This document shows, in pieces, positions 1 to 11,290 of a stretch of 64,000 nucleotides of DNA; the stretch's first letter is position 1, and every line of letters starts with the position of its first letter. The notes under the pieces were generated by a model that did no database searches, was not told the DNA's origin, and saw only the letters and a list, made by a program, of their open reading frames with translations. The stretch is taken from NCBI GenBank assembly GCA_030141605.1, contig JAQGDQ010000218.1, positions 1-64,000 of the forward strand. The letters are read 5' to 3'. Position numbers and translations under genes: made by a program. This stretch comes from Tubiluchus corallicola (Eukaryota; Priapulida; Priapulimorpha; Priapulimorphida; Tubiluchidae).

Positions 1-239
1 CGCTACCTCACTTTTACACTAAATACTATGCCCAGGCAGGGCAAAGAAGCACGCACCATTTTTAAACTCTGATATGACCCGGTTTCACTATCTGCATTCT
101 GTAAATGAACAATATGTAAGGGCAGTATTTTTTAGGGTTGTTATAGTCGTACACTGTCCTCACACATTTTTTCTATAAAAAATAGGTTCATTAATGGCTA
201 ATTTGTATTGTATTACATGTGTGAAATAAATAAGTCTTA

Positions 240-308
240 TATCTTATAGTATCAAACTCACGACCTCCCAGACAGAAAGTGGACACATTACCATTAGACT
301 ATATCGCC
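240..308 (-). mobile_element. tRNA-like head of a probable SINE
   Basis: Read on the - strand from 308, the sequence begins GGCGATATAGTCTAATGG, which resembles a tRNA 5' end with a pol III A box. About 35 bases later GGTCGTGAGTTTGATAC resembles a B box and T arm. The 3' acceptor half does not pair with the 5' end, so this is not a functional tRNA. A tRNA-derived SINE head is the best reading. The body would run towards lower coordinates, but its end is not visible and no second copy was noticed in the window. Confidence 0.4.
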
Positions 309-2025
309 TTGTCTAAAGCATGGCTTTACCTTGTTTTGTGAGCTGTCTGTCATTTGTGTGGTGTTGTTATCGTCAACCCCATTTGTCACAGATTTAATTT
401 TTCTGCTATTTTTATACTTTATGGACATAGACAGTTTATTTTTTCTCTCAAGCGCATAGTTCAACAAGTCAACAATTACAAATGGGGAAGACAACGTTTT
501 TGTGATGCAAAAGAAAGGGCACCAAGTGACAGTATGAGTGATCTGATTACTTTTGCTTATCTTCATTGGTGTGGCATGTGATAATAGTTTACAAGAGCTT
601 CTAAGCATTGCATTTTTAAATATTATTCATCCTCACAGCTTTCATTCATGTCTTCCTGTTATAATTTTTCTGTAGCGCACAAAGTCTTGAACAAATCTTG
701 ATGCTTTGAACTGCTTTTCACTACTACATTCACTTGTAGCATCCTCAACTGAAACTCCTACTGCATAGTTAATTTTGATTTTATCATGTATCTTATATGA
801 AAACAAATGCTGTTTAGTATGTTTAGTGTCTATACTATCCTTGTAACTCCCCTTCGTGGTGAGTAAACCCTAATATCTGTTTTTTGCACCAATCTCTCAT
901 CCATAGAGTAGCTTGGAAAAAATAACCCTGTACTGTTTGGATTCTAGTTATTAAGTTTGCATTTTCTCCCACTAGGAGATGTAGTGGTGTCTTGCATATT
1001 TTGGGGTACATACTGTCACTGTATAGGTTGTAGGCCTGTACAAAGTTTCCTGCTTTATACACCGGAAATTATTGTATGGAAAGTAAGCAATGAGTAAAAT
1101 TTTAATTGCACCTTTCAGTTATGTATTTTTTTATAAATTTTATTTATTCGTTGTAAAATTTAAATGATAGCATTTTAGTTGTGGGTGGGTCCCCTTTGTC
1201 TCCTGACAACCGATATTTTGAGAACCAAATCAGCCACTGACTGCTAGTACGGTTAATCAATCAATCAATAGTATCTTTCGTATCACCCAAGCAGATTATT
1301 CTTAAAGTACCTTTTAAGCTGCCTGCTAGTTGAAAAAACTTTATTCTGTTAATTTTTTAAAACATGTTTAAAGGAAAACTAGACCAAATTTTAAACTACA
1401 GATCAAAACAATCTACTCTATAAAATATAGAAAGGGTTTATACAGTTTTTTCAAGAATGATTTAGGTGAAAGAATTATTTCCACGGGAATGTAATTTTGA
1501 GTTCGTGCCACCAGTGTCTCATTGTTACGTGTATTTCGCCATTCCGTAGTTAGACAAGCATTAACGTACCTGCATCTCGGAAAGGCGTTGCACAAAAAAA
1601 CAGTCCAGAAGTGTTCAATTGTGACATAGTATATACATTCGAGACCTCCTGCGTGCATAGCAGTAATTTGCCGAGTTTTTATATATCACACTGAATATTG
1701 TACAGCAGCATTGTTTTCAGTTTTTGCTTTCATAAACACAAACACATGCAAACTGTTCATGGAATATTTGTGCCTTTGAAATTATGTTCATTTGTGATAT
1801 TATCGCTAGCTGGGCTCCTCCATCATTGATTAAATTTTTAATCTATAGTGTAATTATCAGAAATGCTTTGGCACTATGAAAGGTACTAAAATGTATACTT
1901 TTCACCGTACTTAAAATGGGATGTGATATTAGGGTAATAAAATTTTCAGAAGTGAATGTACACTAAGATACTTGATACAAATTCAAATTGCTACTTTACG
2001 TTAAAAATCTGTTTCTGTTTTGCAG
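309..2025. other. Upstream region of the RAB9-like gene; no gene recognised
   Basis: This is AT-rich sequence with only short open frames that look like chance. A pyrimidine-rich acceptor ending TTTTGCAG at 2025 suggests that a non-coding first exon of the RAB9-like gene lies somewhere here, but its promoter and donor were not identified. Confidence 0.4.
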
Positions 2026-2109
2026 ATTTCACAAAAAGTGGTTGCTAATTTTTGAAAGATGTCCAGATCAAGAGCTGGACCGCCAGGTCCAAAAACTACA
2101 GTATTAAAG
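2026..2109 (+). CDS. RAB9: RAB9-like exon with start codon (5' UTR 2026-2058)
   Basis: The ATG at 2059 follows GAAAG, with a purine at -3. Seventeen codons end in CTV-like VLK at 2109, followed by donor GTAAGC. A strong acceptor (TTTTGCAG, ending 2025) upstream of the ATG implies that 2026-2058 is 5' UTR belonging to this exon and that an untranslated exon precedes it. Confidence 0.75.
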
Positions 2110-5100
2110 GTAAGCTGCAGTATACTGTTAGTAACTTGTGCAACCTTTTCTTTTTCAAGTTTCTGGTGGGATCAAAAAATATGTTTGTATGTTTGTGTAT
2201 TATAAGATTTTGTGCAGTATTGTCAAATAGTATCTGAAATGAATTTTTCATTTTTATCTAGCTACGGCAAGCAGGCAACCATTATACTGCAGTGTCATAG
2301 GTGTATCAAGAAAAATTAAATCTATTTAATGTCAACTCAACAGATAATAGAATATAAATTTTTAAGCTTCTAATTATCAAGTTTATTTTTGGTTTTTTTG
2401 AGTCCTTAGTAAATGTTCAGCAATTCAAGACGACTGATCGTATCTACTTTACAAAGTGATAAAAAAAATTGCACCATATTACAAGCTAAATTTGAGATAT
2501 TTTATTTTTTAATGAATAACAATCTTGATCTAAACATAGACTTGGAAAACATTTTATGTTAAAAATCATGTTATGTCAATTTCCACAGGTGGTGCTATTG
2601 GGGGATGGTGGAGTTGGAAAAACCTCATTGATGAATCGATTTATCAACAATCGCTTTGATGATAAGTCGTATCATACTATTGGAGTAGAATTTATGAACA
2701 AAGACATTGCTGTAAACAATGAAACATTTACTTTACAGGTAAACATGCTATCAGGATCAGATATTGGCTACAGTGATCAGTGACCAGTAAACATAATTAG
2801 CTACAATTAATTAATGTTACCTTAGCTTATAGTTTAAAGATGCCTTTTAAAAAATAAATTACATTATTTACTAGGGCTGTAATGATACGCCTAGGTCATG
2901 ATACGATATAGTCGCGATACACCAGAGTTAATGTTTGCAGGCTTCATAAAAAAAACAAGATGAAGCTCTTGATAATAAGTGCTAAATATATTTATATTCA
3001 TATGTTTATTTAGCAATCAACAGTTTTAGGATTGCTAAATGTCAAAATAATCTCTATTAACTGTTTGATTTTCTGTTTATTACTTGAGTAATGCATAGGC
3101 TATTGTTTGCATTGTAAGCCACCAGAAAAGCAAAAGTTATCAATACTTTAAGTTGCTCATGCATTTTCTGGTTCACGTCTGCCATTTCACAAGTTTACAT
3201 GGAAATAACATAATTAGCCTACTACAAATTAAACATCTTGCATTTTCAACTGCTTTGGGTACTAGCAGTACCTTTGTAAAGTCAACTATTTTTCAATGCA
3301 CTAATTATTATCTATCTACAGTACATGCTACAGCTACAGCTTGAATCATTTCACATCGTTTTTATCAGCAGCCGGTCAGGCAAATTTGATGAATATCATT
3401 GACTCAGATTATCAATACAAGTGCATTTTGATGATATGCATATCGCAATGAAAGATATCATGCATCATTGTGTCGTTACAGGCCTATTATGTACTAAATA
3501 ACTCAATTTATTTTCTAAAATAATATACAATGAGGTTATGTAAATTGATTGTGTCTTTGATATTGCTGTGTTCGGGATCAAGGTCGCCAGGATCCCGAAT
3601 ATCGATTTTGAACTTTTCTAAAATCTTTAGCTGCATCTCGAACCCCATATTCGAACTTCTTATCCCATCCTGACCTCTGTCCCGAAATTTGAAAGTTTAT
3701 AGTATTTGAAAAACAATGTTTATTTTAGGTTTTTGAGGCATTTCGAGAAAAATGTCCATTTTACCAAATCACCCATTGCTTAAATTTTGCAAGACCATAG
3801 TTTTTATTAAGATTTTATTAGCCACAGTTGCATCGCATTTATTAACCACTATTTTTTAAAACCTTTAATGTAAACATGACTTTTTTTGCTGGATATACAA
3901 AGGGCGAGTGTGACTAATTAATTCTGGTGACCTAGTTTGCCAATAATACTGGAACAATTCACGGAAATATGCAATAGGAATGAGACCATCTTTCGAAAAA
4001 TATTTTGGGAATTTTGCCTCACTGGTACTACTATCTTTACTATCTAAATCCACCCAAGCAGTTGATGCTTCTTAGTCAGTTAATACATGATCACTCTTTC
4101 TGACAGTTATTTTAATGTCACAGCAAAAAGGTGACCGTTAGGTTTCTCTTTGTTTATTTAGCATAGTGAAGTATTCAGGTTCAATGCAAGTTTTAATTAG
4201 CTGGTGTAATTAGGGTGGAATCTGCTCACAGTCTAGGCACCATTATTCGTCAGGATTCTGGGCGCATATAATTATTAGACTGGAGCTAAAATTGTTGAAT
4301 TTTGTTGTGATGTCTCCATTTACTGAAGTGTATATTTCGTAGTCGGGAACCCGGATCCCGAACTTTTGGTTTCGATGCTAACTCTGATCAGGAACCCAGC
4401 AAAAAGCTGACCTCAAACTCATATAATGTCTCGAACCCCGATCTCAAAACCACTACCGAGCTTAACCTTGATCCCATCCCAAACCTTGAAAACCCCTAGA
4501 TATCGCCAGTAAACTCAGGCAATACTTGCACTCTTAGTAAATTATTTGCGATTTCACTCCGACGCAAAATGACGAATTACAACTAAGTAATTACAACCTC
4601 ATGTACGAAAGCATTTCGATTCTATGTTCGAACGGTGTTCAGTTTCTACACAAATATGTCTTTATATTGTGCCTTAAGTGAAATTCTAAGCCTCTCAGTT
4701 CACCAGTTGTGTTTACGTCTACACTCGGTTTAAAACTTTTCCATGATAATACAATGTTAAACATACATAGTTTAAAATACAAAACAAAATGCATCATATG
4801 GGGTTTTTAAGCTGCTAATGTGCCTATTAATAGAGTGAGCCTCCTGTCAAAGTGAGTTTATTGGTAAGAGTACTCAGAGTTCAGTTTGTGAGATAAAAAC
4901 CTATTTGACAATTTTGACATATTTCTTAAATGTAATAAGTAATTGTAGATTGTAATTAATACTACTGATTATAATGCCACTTTTGTGATTATAGGTACAC
5001 AGTATACCACAACTGCAAAATTGCTGTTAAAATATAAAACCGTCTGTAAAATAATTTGTCTTGCATGGATTGTCTGATTTATAGCAAAATTTAAAATGTT

Positions 5101-6031
5101 AATATTACGCAATTAATTTATTGCATTAATAAGCACAATAACACCAAAATTAAGAATAGTTTATTGCTATTAAACAGGAACTTGGCAATTGATTAAATCT
5201 TCGATACTTTGACTTGAAACTTGATTTGAAGCTGAACGTGGCCTCATGAACATGACTTAGGATTCGACTTAAACGCAGACAATAGCAGACATTATGACTC
5301 CTGATTCGACTCAGAGTTGGACATAATGACTTGAGACTTGACTCGGATTTGGGCATAAAGACTTGAACCTTGACTCGGTCCTTGGGCATGGTGACTTGAG
5401 ACTCAGTTTAGACTTCAACCCTAAGGACTCAGGACTCCACTTGGACTTCAGGTAAAAGACTTGACTAAAACACAGCTATTGTTTCCTGGCATGTAACACA
5501 TGTATTTTCATCTCAGTTTCCTCCAAGAATGTGGAATTATGTTGCTCTCAAATAAATTTTACTTTTACTGAATTATTATGATTCCAGATATGGGACACAG
5601 CAGGACAGGAAAGGTTTAGGAGTCTTCGGACACCGTTTTACCGTGGTGCTGACGTCTGTCTACTGACTTATGCAATCGATGATATAAAATCACTCCAGAA
5701 CCTTGGTGTTTGGAAACGAGAGTTTGAAAACTATTCAGCAATTAATACCGAAAGGTCGTTTCCATATGTTGTGATTGGTAATAAAAGTGATGTTCCTGAA
5801 TGTGATAAAGAAGTGACTCGTGAAATGGCTTTGGCATGGTGTCACGAGAATGGGGATAGTCCACTAATAGAGACGAGCGCAAAAGAGGCATGCAATGTGG
5901 AGCAGGCCTTCGTTATTGCGGTGAATTCTTACAAGAGATCTGGCGATGCATACTACCGCCCAGACGCTCCATTTACAGTTGATTTACGGACACACAGGCA
6001 GAAATTTTCTTCCAGGCGATGCTGTGCTTAA
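2059..6031 (+). CDS. RAB9: RAB9-like small GTPase, three coding exons
   Basis: Coding exons 2059-2109, 2589-2738 and 5588-6031 join in phase 0 to give 214 residues and a TAA stop. The P-loop GDGGVGKTS is at residues 22-30, the switch I Thr at 47 (HTIGVEF), WDTAGQE at 69-75, NKSD at 132-135 and ETSAK at 162-166, so all five G boxes are intact. The stretch RFRSLRTPFYRGAD followed by KSLQNLGVWKREF favours Rab9 over Rab7. The C-terminus RRCCA offers two cysteines for prenylation, one residue in from the end. In the family, Rab9 directs mannose-6-phosphate receptor recycling from late endosomes to the trans-Golgi. The 17-residue N-terminus MSRSRAGPPGPKTTVLK is longer than in the human protein. The next gene converges on it. 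Confidence 0.9.
2110..2588 (+). other. RAB9-like intron 1
   Basis: AT-rich intron from GTAAGC to TTCCACAG. Nothing else recognised. Confidence 0.7.
2589..2738 (+). CDS. RAB9: RAB9-like exon with P-loop and switch I
   Basis: Fifty codons in phase 0 between TTCCACAG and GTAAAC. It encodes VVLLGDGGVGKTS and the effector loop through FTLQ. The exon boundaries coincide with the start of beta strand 1 and a point just before the WDTAGQE motif. Confidence 0.9.
2873..3486. mobile_element. hAT-like non-autonomous element in RAB9 intron
   Basis: The left end TAGGGCTGTAATGATACG and right end TGTCGTTACAGGCCTA form imperfect terminal inverted repeats that continue into an alternating GATATC/GATACG-rich subterminal region. 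The element is flanked by TTATTTAC (2865-2872) and TTATGTAC (3487-3494), an 8-bp target duplication with 7 of 8 bases identical. An 8-bp duplication and TAGGGCTGTAA ends fit hAT-superfamily derivatives. At 614 bp, with no reading frame, it is non-autonomous. Confidence 0.75.
3570..4500. repeat. Region with recurring GGATCCCGAA motifs
   Basis: TTCGGGATC at about 3571 is followed by GATCCCGAA at about 3590. A similar GGAACCCGGATCCCGAAC occurs near 4345-4362, and CGAACCCC-type motifs recur in both flanks. The structure looks like paired ends of an old element about 0.8-0.9 kb long, but no clean target duplication was found. Confidence 0.3.
5200..5465. repeat. Degenerate GACTTG/GACTCG minisatellite-like array
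   Basis: Variants of GACTTGAGACTTGACTCGG separated by GGGCATAAAG-like spacers recur across about 260 bp. A related array on the opposite strand lies at 27555-27630. The units are too diverged to give an exact period by eye. Confidence 0.5.
5588..6031 (+). CDS. RAB9: RAB9-like terminal exon
   Basis: After acceptor ATTCCAG, 147 codons run to TAA at 6029-6031. The exon encodes WDTAGQE, NKSD, ETSAK and the CC-containing tail, so the whole second half of the GTPase fold is in one exon. Confidence 0.9.
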   Translation: MWDTAGQERFRSLRTPFYRGADVCLLTYAIDDIKSLQNLGVWKREFENYSAINTERSFPYVVIGNKSDVPECDKEVTREMALAWCHENGDSPLIETSAKEACNVEQAFVIAVNSYKRSGDAYYRPDAPFTVDLRTHRQKFSSRRCCA

Positions 6032-7536
6032 TGTGAGCAGCAAAGCTTTTCATTTTCTTTTCATTCCATAACATTTAAAGGCCTTCTTTCAGTTTTTGCC
6101 CAATTATTTATAAAACTTTTATTCAATATAATAGTATTTGCTCATTTCGAATTTGCATGTATTTGTTGATGACCATGAGTTTTTCAAATTTTATAAACAC
6201 AAGTATATGTCTATGCAATATGTTTCTCGTGATCATAAGTAAAATTTAGATATTCCATTTTGCAAGCAATTGTTTAACTCTTTTTGTTTCAATGTAGTCA
6301 ATTTTATATTGATTTTTACGTTCAGACTTACTTTTTAAGCCACCTTTTTAGAGTCTTTAAAGCAAATGCAAGCATGTTCTCACTGATGTTATTCAAGCAA
6401 ATTCTTATGACCTACGTGTTACAAGTAGATTGTATTAAAAGTATAATATAAAACTCAGAAAGTCATACTATTTTTGTGTGATACAGAAATTTTATTACAT
6501 ACAGTAAGTGCATAATAATATTAGAAATACCTTTGGTACGCAGACGCAGTAATTTTGTATTATGTATTTAAGTTTAAGATATATATTTCACTCTAGTTAA
6601 TAACTTAGTTATGAATTGATTGAACATGTAAATTTGCATCATATATTAAGATACTTTTGTATACACAATTCTGCAGTAAAGTTGTGATAATTTAATAAAA
6701 GATGACATGATTTTAAATAATTTCTTATATTATTGGAAATAATTTTATGAATAATAAAATTTTATTTTTTAATATCTGTAAGAGTGGCATCAGCTTTTAG
6801 CGAGTTTATGCATGATCTCTGTCCACTAAACAATAAATAGATATTTTAGTTAGTGTAATAAATAGAGAACAAGTACTCACGTATGTTTTTTACTTGGTCC
6901 ATCATTTGAAAATTGAAGGTACTAGACATAAACATAAGACGTTGCATAAGGTGACAACTACTGCAACTGTTACTAATGCAAGAGATTCTTACATTCCTTG
7001 ATTCAAATTAATGGAAGGTAACCTACATAAACAGTTGGTAGCCTCTCGAGTCTTTCGTTTACTAGCATGCCACTATCTAAAGCCTTTCAGCTGGCTTTAC
7101 TAGGCTGGCTCTTGTCAAGTTTTGGTGTGGGAGAGTCATTGTCTAGAGAAATAAAACAGCAGAAAAATGCAAACAGATGGGACATGTGAAAAAGTAGATA
7201 AGAACGAAAAGATAACATGGGTTAAGCATAACTTAAATTTTATAGCCACCAACTATAGGTCTACAGATGTTAAGAGCAATTGCAACACAATTATTGTTAG
7301 GGCATTGTTTTTCATTTATTTAACTTGAAGGACTAAGCTGATAAGATACAGCTGAATGTGGAACACTAAGTAATGAGTATTAGAGATGCCTCGGGCTATC
7401 AGCCATGTTTAGATGTACAAGTATACTGTATGGTGACTTCCTCCTACGAAGTAAATAACTAAGCTATATAAATAATCATTGTAATACAAAAACAGAGGCA
7501 GTGAAGCTGAGAGGAAAACATATTGCACTGCATAAA
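6032..7536. other. Shared 3' region between convergent RAB9-like and POFUT2-like genes
   Basis: AT-rich 3' UTR and intergenic sequence. A candidate polyadenylation signal for the RAB9-like gene (AATAAA) is at 6694-6699; one for the POFUT2-like gene (TTTATT, i.e. AATAAA on the - strand) is at 7315-7320, 217 bp past its stop. No other gene or repeat was recognised. Confidence 0.5.
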
Positions 7537-8859
7537 TTAATACATAATTAGCCACTGTGACGGCTGCTCACAAACATCCTGACCATCTCCACAAAAACGA
7601 TTAAATGTTGTACTGGGATTAAAGCCAAGAATTTCTCTTTCTTCCTGAATTCGAAATGAGAAAGTGGAAACTGATGTACCAATAAAGTGTCTAGCATGAG
7701 CACATATCCATTGGTCAATGATGGCAACACCACCATCACCATACTTTTGAAGCACTTGTTTGGACGGAATATAACGAACAGCTCCAGGAATATAAAACTT
7801 TAATTCTTCAAATTCTTGCTCGGGAGCATCAGTTGCAACAAAGACTACATCCAGCTTATATTTCTGCAAAACCTTCTGTAGTTGAAGAGCTGTTCCATTA
7901 ATACTAGGGACATCATTCCTATGGCCATAAAGAAAATCTCGCCGCCGTAAGTGCACCCCAACATAGGGTCCACCAATAGCATAACCGTGATTTCTTTTTT
8001 GTGCTCTCCAATTTTTCTTCAATTCTGTTTTATCTCTCTTATCATCTGATTTCAAGTTATGTCGACGGAATTCATCACTAATGTCCCGTAAATGTTTAGC
8101 AAATCTCATGCTCCTTCGGGCTTTCCAATAGTTTACATCGCCATAGCCATCATGCAGTAATACCTCAGCTCTGTCAATCATAATAGACGTTGCTTTTGAA
8201 TAGTTAGTTCTTAGTGGTTCTGTCATGATCGATGCAAAACCTTGAGCAGATACACAATGGAAATTTTTTGCACGCACTTCATCAAAACCAAAAAACCAGC
8301 TTTCATATAAACCAGTACTTTGCTCTTTAATATATCTTGGTTCTTCCAGGCACTCTCTTTCATCGACCTTTTCCTCCCAAGTTCCCGAAGTCCATCCTTC
8401 CTTGTATGCTTGTAAGTAAACTATTTCATCAAGAATGGGCCCGACATCGATGATGAAATCTTGAAATTCGATAACTGGTATGAAACCATTTAGACTTTCC
8501 AAGTCAAAAAACACACTCCACGGAATTTTTTCACGAATTATACCAGGTGTCTTCCAATGGTACAATGGTCCCCATGGAGGGAGTACAAGAACCCAGTCTT
8601 GCTCACTTTGTCGCAATAATCTAACTAAATTTGCTACTCTCAGATAAACATCGCGTCGTAGATTAAATCCTTCCCCAGGATTGACATTGTACAATAAATA
8701 TTTTCGCTTCCCAGCAATAGCAGAAGGCACAGAAGAATCATTTGAATATTTTAATACTTGTTTATCACAATGACAATAGAAAAACGACAGGAATAAGGCG
8801 CAACAAATAAGACAACGCTTGAAAAATTGAATTGGAAACGTGCTCACGGACGCCGCCAT
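7537..8859 (-). CDS. POFUT2: GDP-fucose protein O-fucosyltransferase 2, intronless
   Basis: A single 440-residue frame starts with MAASVSTF at 8859. Residues 12-30 form a hydrophobic signal segment. YNVNPGEGFNLRRD (57-70) holds the Glu63 that corresponds to the proposed catalytic base of the family. GVHLRRRDF (301-309) and GTSVSTFSFRIQEERE (394-409) are the conserved donor-binding motifs. Paired cysteines near the C-terminus (423, 430) match the human enzyme. Length agrees with the family (about 430). The enzyme adds O-fucose to Ser/Thr in folded thrombospondin type 1 repeats in the ER. Possible N-glycosylation sites are N40, N219 and N321. POFUT2 is multi-exon in vertebrates, so the lack of introns is notable; the frame is intact and appears functional. 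Confidence 0.95.
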   Translation of the reverse strand: MAASVSTFPIQFFKRCLICCALFLSFFYCHCDKQVLKYSNDSSVPSAIAGKRKYLLYNVNPGEGFNLRRDVYLRVANLVRLLRQSEQDWVLVLPPWGPLYHWKTPGIIREKIPWSVFFDLESLNGFIPVIEFQDFIIDVGPILDEIVYLQAYKEGWTSGTWEEKVDERECLEEPRYIKEQSTGLYESWFFGFDEVRAKNFHCVSAQGFASIMTEPLRTNYSKATSIMIDRAEVLLHDGYGDVNYWKARRSMRFAKHLRDISDEFRRHNLKSDDKRDKTELKKNWRAQKRNHGYAIGGPYVGVHLRRRDFLYGHRNDVPSINGTALQLQKVLQKYKLDVVFVATDAPEQEFEELKFYIPGAVRYIPSKQVLQKYGDGGVAIIDQWICAHARHFIGTSVSTFSFRIQEEREILGFNPSTTFNRFCGDGQDVCEQPSQWLIMY

Positions 8860-8965
8860 TACAAACAGTGCAACTAATCGAAAACCAATCGGTAATCATG
8901 TGTTTGCCCTGAAATCATTTATCTTTTTGGATTGGCATGTTTGTCGTTTAAGGCATCGTGATGTT

Positions 8966-9822
8966 GGGCGCCGAGTAATCCACTAGCCGAAGTAGGACAA
9001 TTAGCGTACATCGGCTAGCCCAAGTAGGACACTAGAGACAGTCGCGAATTGACTCGTTAAGTGTACTGGCACCGTCCGTTGTCCTTGTTTATGTAATAAT
9101 AATAATAATTAAAATCGTCAATACACGTTGAATAATTTATTATACATTTGATAAAATAAAAGAATTTTATACTGAGCTGGTAGAACGGACAATATTAAAT
9201 TTGATTTCGATATTAATGTTGTTGAAGTGAAATAAACACACTTTTTAGCGATTTAAACATTGTTTAAGGTATGTCATTTTATCATTTTTATTTTGTCTAG
9301 CTTCACAGACAGGCGCTCCATTTCACTACCTTTTGGACAAATAATTGTTTTCTCCTAAGCAAACATTCTAGCGATCTCTGTGGCCTACATGTTACAATGC
9401 TATTGATATTATTAAAACTAATTGTCTTTGCTTTTCCTAACTGTTAGGAATTACCTTTTTGTGTTGTGAAGGCTTAGTAGCATCTGTCTCATTTTTAAAC
9501 TTGCAATTATTTCTGTAATAACTGTGTGCGTAGTTTCTCATTTAAAGCATTAGATACTTAAGTATAGTGTTATAGTGATTTTAATGGAGCTAATAATACT
9601 GACGATACTATTGTAAAAAATACATTAATTTTGTAAATTATCAAGGACTATAAAGTTACTTTTTCCCTAAAACAAATTTTGTTTTATGATGTCATCATAA
9701 TTCTCGATTCTCGTGAAGAATCGCCAGTGCCCTACTGGGCTGTCCATGTACGACACTGCTTTTCCGCAATTTTAGCACATGCTTTTTACCGGCTACTTCG
9801 GCTAGTGGGTTACTCGGAGTCC
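8966..9822. mobile_element. Inverted-repeat element upstream of POFUT2
   Basis: CCGAGTAATCCACTAGCCGA begins at 8971 and is matched on the opposite strand by CCGAGTAACCCACTAGCCGA ending at 9817. The ends extend as GGGCG/GGACT outward. A further partial copy of the AGTAGGAC motif lies at 9007-9035. The interior carries no coding frame. The structure is that of a MITE of about 857 bp, but no target duplication is visible, so the superfamily is open. It starts about 107 bp from the POFUT2 start codon and so may lie in or replace part of its promoter. Confidence 0.55.
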
Positions 9823-10069
9823 TACAGCAATATGTGTATTTTGTACCTGTTGTGTCCCTCTTCATTTTGCAGTGTTCGTGGTTCAGGGTATTTTTTATAA
9901 AAATAAAACTTCGTATTTTCAGGGATTTTTTATTATATTCAGATCAGTTCTAATAATACCAGTTACCAGTCGTTGTCCTCTTCCATAGGCTACTGCCTGT
10001 TAACATTTCACATAAATAAAAACCTCATATCTCTGGACATTGACTAGGATAGTGTAATAGCGCCCTTAT
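9823..10069. other. Short non-coding spacer
   Basis: Nothing recognised between the inverted-repeat element and the LINE remains. Confidence 0.5.
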
Positions 10070-11290
10070 TTCATAATCCTGGTTCCCTTACTGTGAAAAA
10101 TCGTTTTCTTGTGTTGAGTCTACTATGTTGTACCGTTAGTTCATAGACATGACCCCTCGTCCTTCCTTCTTTGCTTGTTTCCAGTTTTATTGCCGTGTCG
10201 CAATAGCCATGTGTGATCTTGTACACTTCTGTCATGTCACATCTGAACCTACAGTATGTTAAACTAGGCAGTTTCAGTGTCAACAATCTGTCTTCGTACT
10301 CTATATACAATAAACCGTCATTGTTGCTGTATGCAAAATGTAAAATAGTGACCAAACTGTGTTACCATATTCCAATATCAATCTTACTAATGTGATATAT
10401 AATGGCAAAAACATGTCGGTGTCTATGTAGTCAAATGAGCCTTTCATCATTCCAATTATTCTGTTTCCCATACTGGCTACTGTTTCAGCGTGCTCATCAA
10501 ATTTTGGTTTATTATCTGCAATAACTCCTAAATCTTTCTCACTCTCCATTTCGTTTAAGCCAACTGGTGTTTCATCATTATACATAACATAGTTATTGTA
10601 CATATTATGGTAACCTACATGCATCATCTTACTTTGTATGTATTGAACATCATTTGCCCATTCTTGTAGGTTGTTCAAGTCAGTTTGTAGTTTTTTAGCA
10701 TCTGCTTGAAAGTTAATTTCACTGATTATCTTCACATCATCTGCAAACAGTCTAATAATTTACCATTACTTCAGGCATATTATTTATATAGCAGATAAGT
10801 AATATGGGACCCAACACGCTGCCTTGCGGAATGCCATATAATACTGGTGCCCATCTTGACAATGCATTGTTGATTTTGACTCTTTGACTGCAATTGCAAA
10901 GAAAATCTTATATCCATTGACGTAATTTTCTCCCGTGATGCAAGAGTTATGTAGCTTTAGTAAGAGTTTTTGTGAGGGACTGAATGAAATGCCTTTGCAA
11001 AATCTAAATAGATTGTGTCAATTCAAGCACCACAATCGATTATTTTGGTCCATAAATCAACGACATCTAATAGTTGTGTAATACATGACCTGCCTTTCAT
11101 AAATCTGTGTTGTGTTCTTGATATTTTGTCTTTTATGTGCTGTGTCAGTTGTTTCCAGATAATTTTCTCTTGTGTTTTACAAGTTAGTGACGTTAGGCTT
11201 ACTGGTCTGTAGTTGTTCTTATCAATTCTTAGTGGAATTAAACAACAACTTTTATTTAAAGTCGGGTTTAAGCTTGCTAGCACTGTTGCA
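10070..11290 (-). mobile_element. Decayed non-LTR retrotransposon, reverse transcriptase (fragment B)
   Basis: On the - strand the frame-shifted peptide pieces follow the order of a LINE reverse transcriptase: NNYRPVSLTS (fingers, near 11220), KGRSCITQLL, GIPQGSVLGPI (near 10820), FADDVK (10737-10751), a thumb segment with KKLQTDLNNLQEWAND, LEYGNTVWS, and a C-terminal RTRGHVYEL...RKRFFTVRE ending near 10071. Stops and frameshifts separate the pieces, so it is a dead copy. Motif style suits the CR1/L2/jockey-type clade group; no endonuclease is attached to this fragment. Confidence 0.8.

Larger units (their letters stand above)
2739..5587 (+). other. RAB9-like intron 2, rich in repeats
   Basis: This 2.85-kb intron holds a hAT-like element (2873-3486), a stretch with repeated GGATCCCGAA motifs (3570-4500) and a degenerate GACTTG-rich array (5200-5465). 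No exon-like reading frame was seen. Confidence 0.7.

Noticed and set aside
294-608. 104-codon frame on the - strand
   Set aside because: No recognisable domain, composition like translated AT-rich intergenic DNA, and it overlaps a similar-sized chance frame on the other strand.
835-1062. 75-codon - strand frame considered as a LINE C-terminal remnant
   Set aside because: No diagnostic motif such as FADD, LEYG or RTRGH; similarity was only impressionistic.
7548-7742. 64-codon - strand frame inside POFUT2
   Set aside because: Shifted-frame shadow of the POFUT2 3' end.
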